A stretch of DNA of 5,123 bases, taken from positions 85,352-90,474 of the forward strand of contig DJRT01000011.1 of NCBI GenBank assembly GCA_002437905.1, read 5' to 3'. The stretch is from Ruminococcaceae bacterium UBA6353. GTDB lineage: Bacteria > Bacillota > Clostridia > Oscillospirales > Acutalibacteraceae. The notes under the pieces were generated by a model that was not told the DNA's origin, searched no databases, and was given only the letters and a program-made list of their open reading frames with translations. A program made the translations under genes and the position numbers. Shown here one piece after another: positions 1 to 5,123 of this stretch. Within the stretch, counting starts at the first letter, position 1; each line of letters begins with the position of its first letter.

Positions 1-1212
1 GTATCCCCTGAGCACAGCGACTCGTGGAACTGTATGTCAGACTTAAACGGTGACACGCTGATGGCGCAGGTGCTGACTAATGTCATCATCGGCAACACCA
101 GCTCAGGTAAAGGCGACCACTTTTGGGACAACGGCGAGGGCAATCTCTTGAAGGCATTGATTTTGCTCATTGACCAGGATCGGACCCGCAGCCCCGATAT
201 GAAGCATCTATCCGCCGTATATCAGCTGCTCACGCAAAACAGTGAACGGCAGTTGACCGCTATGTTTGACAAGCTGCCGCTTGACCATCCGGCACGGGCG
301 CCATTTAATCTGTTTGCCCAGTCCAGTGATACGGTGCGTTCCGGCATCATACTGGGACTGGGTACCCGTCTTCAGGTACTTCAGAATCAGGCGGTCCAGC
401 AAATTACGAGTCGGTCTGACATTGACCTGACGGCGCCTGGCAGAAACAAGTGCATCTATTACATTGTGCTGAGCGATCAGGACGCTACGATGGCGTTCCT
501 GTCATCGCTCTTTTTCTCATTCATGTTCATCAAACTGACTCGCTATGCCGACGGTCGCCCGAACGGCCGCTGCGACGTGCCCGTCAATCTGATACTGGAT
601 GAGTTTAACAATGTGGGCCGCATTGGAGGTGCGGAAGACGGATCCGATTTTGCAAGATCCCTTTCCGTGGTGCGGTCGAGAGATATCCGAGTCATGCTGG
701 CCGTGCAGAGCCTTGGTCAGCTGCAGAACCGGTATCCCAAGAATTTGTGGGCCGAAATCATCGGCAACTGCGACATCCAGCTGATGCTCGGCTGCACCGA
801 TGACGTATCAGCCGAGTATATCTCAGCCCGGTCCGGTGATATGTCGGTGCAGGTCAATTCTACCATGACGGTCCGTCAGACCATTGCGGTGGCGCAGGTC
901 ATTCCCCAGTACCGCCATACCGAGGGTCAGGGTCGCAGACGGCTGCTCACACCGGATGAGGTTTTACGGCTTCCCAACGAGGAACTGCTCTGCATCATAC
1001 GCGGGCACAACATTCTGAAGCTGAACAAACTGGATTTCACAAAGCACCCGATGGCAAAGCAGATCGTAAAGGCATCGGTGTATGATTATATGCCGGCATC
1101 CGATACGATGATTCCCGAGCCAATCCGGTCTGACACCGAACCTGCGCCGCCCAAGAAGGCGGCGCGCAAGAAAAGCTTATACAGCTCGGCACAACCGCCG
1201 AGTGAATTTTAA
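1..1212 (+). CDS. VirD4/TraG-type type IV coupling protein (T4CP), C-terminal part, 5' truncated
   Basis: This is the ATPase that links the relaxase-DNA complex to the conjugation channel at the inner face of the membrane. The frame is open from base 1 and reads HSDSWNCMSDLNGD, a typical internal TraG/VirD4 stretch, so the ATG at base 34 is an internal Met and not the start. About 403 residues are visible. Family members usually have around 600, so the N-terminal membrane segments and Walker A lie upstream of the window. Numbering from base 1, Walker B is LILDEFNN with D200/E201. The conserved downstream Gln motif is AVQSLGQL (Q236), followed by GNCDIQLMLGCTDD and the RRLLTPDEVLRLP segment near the C-terminus. 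The protein ends in a basic Pro/Lys/Arg/Ser-rich tail (PPKKAARKKS) typical of a disordered end. The next gene starts 20 bases downstream. The family call is firm; the subfamily and host element are inferred. Confidence 0.93.
   Translation, partial: VSPEHSDSWNCMSDLNGDTLMAQVLTNVIIGNTSSGKGDHFWDNGEGNLLKALILLIDQDRTRSPDMKHLSAVYQLLTQNSERQLTAMFDKLPLDHPARAPFNLFAQSSDTVRSGIILGLGTRLQVLQNQAVQQITSRSDIDLTAPGRNKCIYYIVLSDQDATMAFLSSLFFSFMFIKLTRYADGRPNGRCDVPVNLILDEFNNVGRIGGAEDGSDFARSLSVVRSRDIRVMLAVQSLGQLQNRYPKNLWAEIIGNCDIQLMLGCTDDVSAEYISARSGDMSVQVNSTMTVRQTIAVAQVIPQYRHTEGQGRRRLLTPDEVLRLPNEELLCIIRGHNILKLNKLDFTKHPMAKQIVKASVYDYMPASDTMIPEPIRSDTEPAPPKKAARKKSLYSSAQPPSEF
1144..1165 (+). other. GC-only inverted repeat (8-bp stem, 6-base loop) inside the 3' end of the coupling-protein gene
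   Basis: GCGCCGCC at 1144-1151 pairs perfectly with GGCGGCGC at 1158-1165 around the loop CAAGAA. It lies about 45 bases before the stop codon, in the part encoding the basic tail (PAPPKKAARKK). No T-run follows, so it is not an intrinsic terminator. It may be a by-product of the Pro/Ala codons, or an RNA structure that affects decay or translation of the downstream S1 gene. Confidence 0.5.
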
Positions 1213-1232
1213 CAAATAAAGGAGGAAAATCT

Positions 1233-2498
1233 ATGCCAGCCAAAAAGAAAACAGAGCTTCCCGAGGAGATGACAACTCCTTTGGAGGCGCAGGAACCCCA
1301 GACTGAGGAGGATACCACGGCGTTACCTGCCGAAGGGGTACCGGATGACGCCTGTGACGCCTCACTTCCCCAGACTGAAACAGATTCGGCGGAAGCGGAC
1401 GCCTCTTCGGCCGGAATTCAGGATGGAGCTCTCAACGAACCGACGGAATCTCAGACCGAGGTCAAAAAGCCCCGCAGGCGCAAGAAGGCAGAGTCGGAAC
1501 CGTCCCAGTCTGACACAGAAGCTGAAAATGCACCGAATGCCAAGGAAGGCGGCGTCGACGCGGCGTCAAAACCCAAGAGAAAACGCGCTTACACCAAACC
1601 GAACGTGTCGGTACTGTCCATCGACGATTGCCCGACGGTCGAAACGGAGGCGGATAAGGCCAAGAATGATCTGCTCGACCTCATCGAGTCGCAGCGAAGC
1701 GGCCGTATCCTGACCGGAACGATCCAGGGCGTGGAACAGTCGGCGGATAACCCACGTCATGCCTTTGCAGTCCTGTATCATGGCGAGTTCAAAGTCATCA
1801 TTCCTGCTGCCGAGGCAGTGGAGCCGCCCGAAGATTATCGTGGGCGTGACCCGGACGAGGTACTTCATTATATGCTGACCAAGCGTCTCGGCGCCGAAGT
1901 CGATTACATCGTAAAAGGCATCGATCCCAAATCCGGTATTGCAGCGGCGAGCCGCCTTGAGGCTATGCGTGCCCGGAGAAAAGAAATGTATTTCGGCACA
2001 GACCGGGACGGCAACAACCGCATCTATGCCGGTGTTTGCGCAGAAGCCAGAGTTGTCTCTGCTATCCGTGCCGGAATCTTCATCGACCTGTTCGGTGTGG
2101 AGAGCTACATCCCCCTCAAAGAACTGAGCTACCAACGCTGGATGGACGCAGCAGCCCACTTCCAGCCCGGACAGCGCATCCTCGTCAAGGTATTGGATGT
2201 GGATCGCAGCGACCGTGATCATGTCAGGGTTTCCGCCTCCGTGAAACAGGCGGGAGAAAACCCGTATGAGAAAGCCCTGCGAAGATATTCCGTTGGCAAC
2301 CGTTATGTCGGTACTGTCAGCATGGTGGATGTGAACGGCGTGTTTGTGGCGTTGGACGGTGGCATCGACTGCCTGTGCAGTTATCCCAAACGGGGACGCC
2401 CGCCGAGAGGCGCCAGAGTCACCGTCCGGATCCTCGGAATCAACCACGAGACCAACCGAATCTGGGGTGCCATCACCCACATTGCCATGCCGCACTGA
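1233..2498 (+). CDS. S1-domain RNA-binding-type protein with charged N-terminal tail (conjugation-region accessory)
   Basis: This 421-residue protein is predicted to be cytoplasmic; no signal peptide or membrane segment is seen. Residues 1-150 are low complexity, rich in Glu/Asp/Ser/Thr/Pro/Ala with repeated QTE words and two basic patches (KKPRRRKK at 78-85, KPKRKRAYTKP at 113-123). Three S1-like OB-fold modules follow. Module 1 is at about 157-248 and is divergent, with an insertion. Module 2, about 264-338, is the clearest: it has YAGVCAEARVVSAIRAGIFI, then FGVESYIPLKELS, then GQRILVKVLDVDR and VRVSASVK. Module 3 is at about 353-417 (YVGTVSMVDVNGVFVALDGG). S1 modules usually bind single-stranded RNA or nucleic acid. 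The length does not fit ribosomal protein S1 (usually four to six modules), and the position after a coupling protein points to an ICE accessory role. The start is set by AAAGGAGG at 1218-1225, 7 bases before the ATG. The gene overlaps nothing and is probably in one operon with its upstream neighbour. The target (transfer DNA, mRNA or plasmid RNA) is unknown. Confidence 0.88.
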   Translation: MPAKKKTELPEEMTTPLEAQEPQTEEDTTALPAEGVPDDACDASLPQTETDSAEADASSAGIQDGALNEPTESQTEVKKPRRRKKAESEPSQSDTEAENAPNAKEGGVDAASKPKRKRAYTKPNVSVLSIDDCPTVETEADKAKNDLLDLIESQRSGRILTGTIQGVEQSADNPRHAFAVLYHGEFKVIIPAAEAVEPPEDYRGRDPDEVLHYMLTKRLGAEVDYIVKGIDPKSGIAAASRLEAMRARRKEMYFGTDRDGNNRIYAGVCAEARVVSAIRAGIFIDLFGVESYIPLKELSYQRWMDAAAHFQPGQRILVKVLDVDRSDRDHVRVSASVKQAGENPYEKALRRYSVGNRYVGTVSMVDVNGVFVALDGGIDCLCSYPKRGRPPRGARVTVRILGINHETNRIWGAITHIAMPH

Positions 2499-2506
2499 TG
2501 AAAGAG

Positions 2507-2513
2507 AAAGGAG
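2507..2513 (+). promoter_or_regulatory. Ribosome binding site that decides the start of the YbjN-like gene
   Basis: AAAGGAG sits 5 bases before the ATG at 2519. A second in-frame ATG at 2498 overlaps the stop codon of the S1 gene (TGATG), but only sequence of the S1 gene's last codons precedes it, with no purine-rich Shine-Dalgarno. The 2519 start is therefore preferred; translational coupling from 2498 would add seven residues. Confidence 0.7.
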
Positions 2514-2518
2514 ATTTT

Positions 2519-2932
2519 ATGCTACATTGTGATCTGAGTCAGAAAGAACAGCATCGCAGAAAAGAGATCGCCGAGCATACCCGTCAGATGCTTCTGACAG
2601 AGCTGCCGATCGACAGTCAGGATGAAACTTCGATCATGGGCCGGTATCGGGATTATTACCTGCAGATCTCTTTTTCCGAGCTGCACCCGCTGATGGTGGT
2701 TTGTCTCGCCAAGGCGCTTACCCATCCGGGCACCGCAAAGCAGTGTCGGATCGCAAACGATCTGAATCTGAGAAGCGTGCTCGGAAGTCATGCTATCAAC
2801 GACGAAGTCGGTTGCTATTCCTACCGTGCAACGCACTGGCTGGATACCGAGTTGGATGCCAAGCGATTTTACGAGATCCTCGACCGGTGCGTCGACGAAG
2901 CGGACCGCGGCTTTTATAAGCTTGCGTGCTGA
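2519..2932 (+). CDS. Small cytoplasmic protein, possible YbjN/type III secretion chaperone-like fold
   Basis: This 137-residue protein has no signal peptide or membrane segment. The first 45 residues are charged and probably helical (KEQHRRKEIAEHTRQMLLTE). From residue 48 on, the pattern suggests an alpha/beta fold: a strand YYLQISFSEL, a helix HPLMVVCLAKALT, then RIANDLNLRSVLGSHAINDE, a strand GCYSYRATHWLDTEL, and a final helix RFYEILDRCVDEADRGFYKL. The order N-x-LN, G-x-H/F-x-I, a Y-x-Y strand, and a closing helix with EAD...Y is reminiscent of YbjN-domain proteins, which resemble type III secretion chaperones. That family call is from pattern memory only and is tentative. It follows the S1 gene by 20 bases and is probably co-transcribed with it and the coupling protein. 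If the fold is right, a protein-binding or chaperone role for a transfer component is possible (inference). Otherwise it is a hypothetical protein of the ICE. Confidence 0.85.
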   Translation: MLHCDLSQKEQHRRKEIAEHTRQMLLTELPIDSQDETSIMGRYRDYYLQISFSELHPLMVVCLAKALTHPGTAKQCRIANDLNLRSVLGSHAINDEVGCYSYRATHWLDTELDAKRFYEILDRCVDEADRGFYKLAC

Positions 2933-2933
2933 G

Positions 2934-2962
2934 TTGTAAAATCCCAGACTCGTCCGTGTAAT
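2934..2962 (+). promoter_or_regulatory. Candidate sigma-A promoter for the CAP lipoprotein gene
   Basis: TTGTAA at 2934-2939 (4 of 6 matches to TTGACA) and TGTAAT at 2957-2962 (5 of 6 to TATAAT) are separated by exactly 17 bases, the preferred spacing. Transcription would begin near 2969, about 25 bases before the ATG at 2995. It occupies nearly the whole gap between the YbjN-like gene and the lipoprotein gene. A short inverted repeat, CGTGT at 2955-2959 and ACACG at 2973-2977, overlaps the -10 region and could be chance or a weak operator. Confidence 0.4.
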
Positions 2963-2994
2963 GATGGTAAAAACACGAACCGGGAGTATGCATC

Positions 2995-3807
2995 ATGAAA
3001 AAGCTTTTGATTTTATCCTGCGCACTGGCATTCTGCCTGACACTTGCCGCCTGCCATACCACAGACTCAGCTGATAACCCCGCCCCTTCAGTTGCTCCGG
3101 GCTCAGCAATTGCCAATGAGTCCTCTGCTCACCAGACTGAACCGGAGAGTTCCCTGGAGGAGAGCCGGGCATCTCAGGATACTGCCGCCACATCAGACCC
3201 AACCGAAAGTGAGACGACAGCCCCTGCCAAGCCGGCGGATCCCATGTCGACGACCGAACCGGAAAGCGAAAAAGCCTCAGAGTCTACGACTCCCCCTCAG
3301 ACCGAGCCGGAGACCAAGCCTGCCGAATCGCCTTCGGAACCCGGGAAATCTTATGCCGGGGCCGAGGACGCCCGAGCGGTCGCCGATAAGGTGCTGGAGT
3401 ACATCAACAGCTTCCGCACATCACCTGCAGTCAAATTGCCGGGGCTTACGAGCTATGCTGAGTATCGAAGCCGACAGCTCATCCGCAATTTTGCGCATGA
3501 TACAAATGATGAGCGTGCAGCGGCGACAGCGCTTCAGTATGGCGAGTATGTGGATCCGAGCGTCTACGGCGGCAGCGGTGAACCGTATTACCGTGCCAAT
3601 GCCGGTGAAGCGATTGCAAAGGCAGGCTATGTAGGTACGGTGGACGAAGTTGCCTACAAGCTGGCAACCTTGGTCAGAAACAGCGCAGAGCATTGGTGCT
3701 ATATCGGCTCGGCCGAGTATGGCTATATTGCCGTCGGCGTGACCTATGAAAGCGGCATGTGGTATTGCGACATCGCAGTTACCGCTGAAAACACGGACAA
3801 TCTTTAA
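2995..3807 (+). CDS. Surface lipoprotein with Ser/Thr/Pro/Glu-rich stalk and divergent CAP (SCP/PR1-like) domain
   Basis: This 270-residue protein is predicted to be lipid-anchored on the outer face of the membrane. Residues 1-20 form a lipoprotein signal (MKKLLILSC... ending in the lipobox LAAC), with Cys20 as the acylated residue. Residues 21-118 are a low-complexity stalk rich in E, S, T, P and A with repeated TEPES/TEPET words, probably spanning the cell wall. Residues about 124-265 resemble a compact CAP domain: VLEYINSFR opening helix, NFAHDT (H168), NAGEAIAK (E205, matching the GENIA motif), then NSAEHWCYIG (H233) and the closing strands YIAVGVTYESGMWYCDIAV. These His/Glu positions fit the CAP cavity residues. 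CAP domains have varied roles (binding or hydrolysis); the role here is unknown, perhaps wall or mating contact. GGGAG at 2982-2986 lies 8 bases before the ATG. The gene has its own candidate promoter and ends at a strong terminator, so it may be expressed separately. Confidence 0.88.
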   Translation: MKKLLILSCALAFCLTLAACHTTDSADNPAPSVAPGSAIANESSAHQTEPESSLEESRASQDTAATSDPTESETTAPAKPADPMSTTEPESEKASESTTPPQTEPETKPAESPSEPGKSYAGAEDARAVADKVLEYINSFRTSPAVKLPGLTSYAEYRSRQLIRNFAHDTNDERAAATALQYGEYVDPSVYGGSGEPYYRANAGEAIAKAGYVGTVDEVAYKLATLVRNSAEHWCYIGSAEYGYIAVGVTYESGMWYCDIAVTAENTDNL

Positions 3808-3815
3808 GGAATTGC

Positions 3816-3846
3816 AGCCTCACCAAAAAGCGGTGAGGCTCTTTTC
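3816..3846 (+). terminator. Intrinsic (Rho-independent) terminator after the CAP lipoprotein gene
   Basis: AGCCTCACC at 3816-3824 and GGTGAGGCT at 3832-3840 form a perfect 9-bp stem around a 7-base loop (AAAAAGC), directly followed by CTTTTC. It starts 8 bases after the stop codon of the lipoprotein gene. The T-run is short (four), so termination may be incomplete and allow read-through into the NlpC/P60-SpaA gene, whose ATG is 30 bases further on. Confidence 0.82.
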
Positions 3847-3876
3847 ATACCCAAATCAAGAAAGGAAGATACCAAG

Positions 3877-5123
3877 ATGAACAAGAAATTCACCTCACGC
3901 ATTCTGTCAATGCTTTTGGCAATGCTGATGCTCGTCTCAATGTTGCCGACGAGCGTTTTTGCGGCGCCAGCATCTGACATTCCGGCAGAGATGCTGGACA
4001 ATGTGTTCCTCGATGCACTGGAATACACCGGCTATAAGGTGCAGAACCAAAAAGATGATGGAACAATTTTCAAAAAGTACAGCAGCGGTGCAACCGCCTA
4101 TCTTTCGAATATCTCTTACGGGCTGAATAAATACGGCACGGAGACCGTCGCAAAAAGCGGTACGGCGACCGGACTTGCACCGGATATCGCCGGATTCGAG
4201 AGCAGCGGTCTTTGCTGTGCTTCCTATATTTCGTATGTGTACTACAACTATCTGCCAAATATTGCGGGCATTGACACTAGCGGCGCAACTCGCCCATACA
4301 ATCTACGCACCGCAACGGCATATAATGCCGCGGCGAATGCATGGGTCAGTGCCGGAACGGCACGCCGCATCAGCTTCAGTCAGAATGCGAACGGCAACAA
4401 TTTCATTCCCAGCGAGGATATACCGATCGGTTCTCTCATTATTTTCAAACACATTCCGACCGGGGACATCGCCCATGTGGCACTTTATGCAGGATATTAT
4501 AATGGGATCCATTTCGTGACGCATGTCGGTAACGACCGCGGGCCGGAAATCAGTTCTATCGTTGGCATGTCCAAGGGCAGTTATCCGGAAGCTGTCGTAC
4601 AGGTTGTTACTCCGGAATTCGTAGAGGCGGCCGGCAAAATCGAAGTCTATAAAAAGGATCCGAAGGGCGCAGCATTGAGCGGCGCCTATTTTATTGCCAC
4701 CAACACCTCGACCGGAACAGAATATGCCATCGGTCCTACCGACAGCCGTGGCTACGCCTGCACCAAAGAGCGGCTGCCGTTTGGCACCTACAAAATCGTG
4801 GAAACGGTCTTCCCGACAGATTACACCTATTCGGGAACCAAGGAGTGGACCCGCACAGTCAGTGCCTCCAACAACGGTGTGGTGACGATTGAAGCCGTCA
4901 ACGAGCTGAAAAAGGGCAATATCGAGGTCTACAAAAAATCATCCGGCACCAATGAGGCGCTCAAGGGAGCCATCTTCACAGTCTACGATATGTCTGGCGC
5001 AAAGGTAACAACCATCGGGCCGACCAATGATCGTGGATATGCCAAATCCGCAGATATTCCTTACGGCTCCTACCGAGTGGTCGAGACAACCTTCCCATTC
5101 AACTATGAGCCGGACGGTCAGAC
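3877..5123 (+). CDS. Secreted NlpC/P60-like peptidase domain fused to SpaA/Cna-B-like repeats, 3' truncated
   Basis: The frame is open from the ATG at 3877 to the window end (415 complete residues) with no stop; the C-terminus lies outside. Residues 1-29 are a signal peptide (basic MNKKFTSR, then a Leu/Met-rich core, probable cleavage at VFA|AP). Residues about 40-245 resemble an NlpC/P60 cysteine peptidase/amidase. SSGLCCASYISYVY places Cys114 as the nucleophile, IPIGSLIIF matches the GDLvfF strand, DIAHVALYAG gives His200, and HFVTHVG (H216) is a possible third polar residue. The usual Asp before the nucleophile is Cys113. Two SpaA/Cna-B-like beta domains follow, at 254-343 and 348 onward. 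NlpC/P60 enzymes cleave peptidoglycan peptide bonds, and Cna-B repeats build rigid stalks on adhesins and pilins. The RBS GGAAG at 3864-3868 is 8 bases before the ATG. A role in wall opening or mating contact during conjugation is inferred. More repeats and an LPXTG sorting signal may follow downstream. Confidence 0.88.
   Translation, partial: MNKKFTSRILSMLLAMLMLVSMLPTSVFAAPASDIPAEMLDNVFLDALEYTGYKVQNQKDDGTIFKKYSSGATAYLSNISYGLNKYGTETVAKSGTATGLAPDIAGFESSGLCCASYISYVYYNYLPNIAGIDTSGATRPYNLRTATAYNAAANAWVSAGTARRISFSQNANGNNFIPSEDIPIGSLIIFKHIPTGDIAHVALYAGYYNGIHFVTHVGNDRGPEISSIVGMSKGSYPEAVVQVVTPEFVEAAGKIEVYKKDPKGAALSGAYFIATNTSTGTEYAIGPTDSRGYACTKERLPFGTYKIVETVFPTDYTYSGTKEWTRTVSASNNGVVTIEAVNELKKGNIEVYKKSSGTNEALKGAIFTVYDMSGAKVTTIGPTNDRGYAKSADIPYGSYRVVETTFPFNYEPDGQ
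4636..5123 (+). repeat. Two tandem SpaA/Cna-B-like repeats, unit about 282 bases (94 residues)
   Basis: Unit 1 spans 4636-4917 and unit 2 runs from 4918 to the window end, where it is cut. Both start with (K/N)IEVYKK and share GPT(D/N)xRGYA and P(F/Y)G(T/S)Y(K/R)(I/V)VET. Equivalent residues are exactly 94 apart: Lys259 and Lys353, Glu309 and Glu403. Unit 1 also has a closing VNE (Asn342). Lys, Glu and Asn at these places are the residues that form and catalyse an internal isopeptide bond in Cna-B domains. The two copies are similar but clearly diverged, so this is an old domain duplication and not a fresh DNA repeat. Confidence 0.85.

Noticed and set aside
34..36. ATG as the start of the coupling-protein gene
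   Set aside because: The frame is open to base 1 with family-like residues before this Met (HSDSWNC), no RBS precedes it, and Walker A would be missing. The gene is truncated by the window edge.
1566..2495. Long open frame on the minus strand, 309 residues, opposite the S1 gene
   Set aside because: It lies wholly within the S1 gene, has no good Shine-Dalgarno and no recognisable domain. The + strand frame has clear S1 modules. It is an antisense shadow produced by biased codon use.
2375..2518. Upstream extension of the YbjN-like gene from an ATG at 2375
   Set aside because: This would overlap the third S1 module by over 120 bases with no ribosome binding site, and the added residues (Pro/Arg/His-rich) look like out-of-frame sequence.
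2955..2977. Inverted repeat CGTGT/ACACG as a terminator for the upstream operon
   Set aside because: The stem is only 5 bp with a 13-base loop and no T-run follows. It better fits chance or a small element overlapping the candidate -10 box.
3044..3634. 196-residue + strand frame inside the lipoprotein gene
   Set aside because: Its translation is a Pro/Arg-rich low-complexity product of reading the Ser/Thr/Glu/Pro stalk in another frame. The overlapping frame has a signal peptide, lipobox and CAP motifs.
3804..4028. Minus-strand 74-residue frame across the lipoprotein-SpaA gap
   Set aside because: It runs through the terminator hairpin and antisense to the signal peptide of the next gene. 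It shows no domain and no convincing ribosome binding site.
4175..4519. 114-residue + strand frame inside the NlpC/P60 domain
   Set aside because: It overlaps the frame that carries the signal peptide, catalytic motifs and repeats, and has no recognisable features of its own.
3877..5123. Thioester-domain adhesin as an alternative for the N-terminal domain of the SpaA protein
   Set aside because: SpaA-repeat adhesins often begin with a Cys-Gln thioester domain, but the typical thioester motifs are not seen. The Cys...GSLIIF...AHVALYAG order fits NlpC/P60 better.

Overview
The window looks like a piece of the conjugation region of an integrative and conjugative element (ICE, Tn1549-like in the broad sense) from a Gram-positive gut-type bacterium, most likely a Clostridia member such as Oscillospiraceae/Ruminococcaceae or Lachnospiraceae. 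The reasons are strong GGAGG-type ribosome binding sites, moderately GC-rich codon use (judged by eye, not computed), a TraG/VirD4-type coupling protein, a lipoprotein with a short Gram-positive-style signal, and a secreted protein with SpaA/Cna-B-like repeats. The taxon and ICE family are inferences; no integrase, relaxase or VirB4 is visible here.

Layout: all five genes are on the + strand and tightly packed. (1) 1-1212 is the C-terminal part of a VirD4/TraG-type coupling ATPase, cut by the window's left edge. (2) 1233-2498 is a 421-residue protein with a charged low-complexity N-terminal tail and three S1-like RNA-binding modules. (3) 2519-2932 is a 137-residue cytoplasmic protein whose C-terminal half resembles the YbjN/type III secretion chaperone-like fold. 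(4) 2995-3807 is a lipoprotein with a Ser/Thr/Pro/Glu-rich stalk and a divergent CAP (SCP/PR1-like) domain. (5) 3877 to the right edge is a secreted protein with a signal peptide, an NlpC/P60-like cysteine peptidase domain and at least two SpaA/Cna-B-like repeats; it is cut by the window's right edge.

Regulation: genes 1-3 are separated by only 20-base gaps and should be co-transcribed. A candidate sigma-A promoter lies in the 62-base gap before the lipoprotein gene. A clear intrinsic terminator (3816-3846) follows that gene. Only about 30 bases separate this terminator from the start codon of the NlpC/P60-SpaA gene, so that gene probably depends on read-through or on a promoter I could not identify.

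How the genes may work together (inference): the coupling ATPase delivers DNA to the transfer channel. The S1 and YbjN-like proteins are cytoplasmic accessory factors that could bind nucleic acid or partner proteins. The lipoprotein and the NlpC/P60-SpaA protein act outside the membrane, where they could remodel peptidoglycan or promote mating-pair contact. Apart from the coupling protein, the biological roles in transfer are not shown by the sequence. No RNA genes, CRISPR arrays, insertion sequences or attachment sites were seen, and no gene-free stretch exceeds 70 bases.
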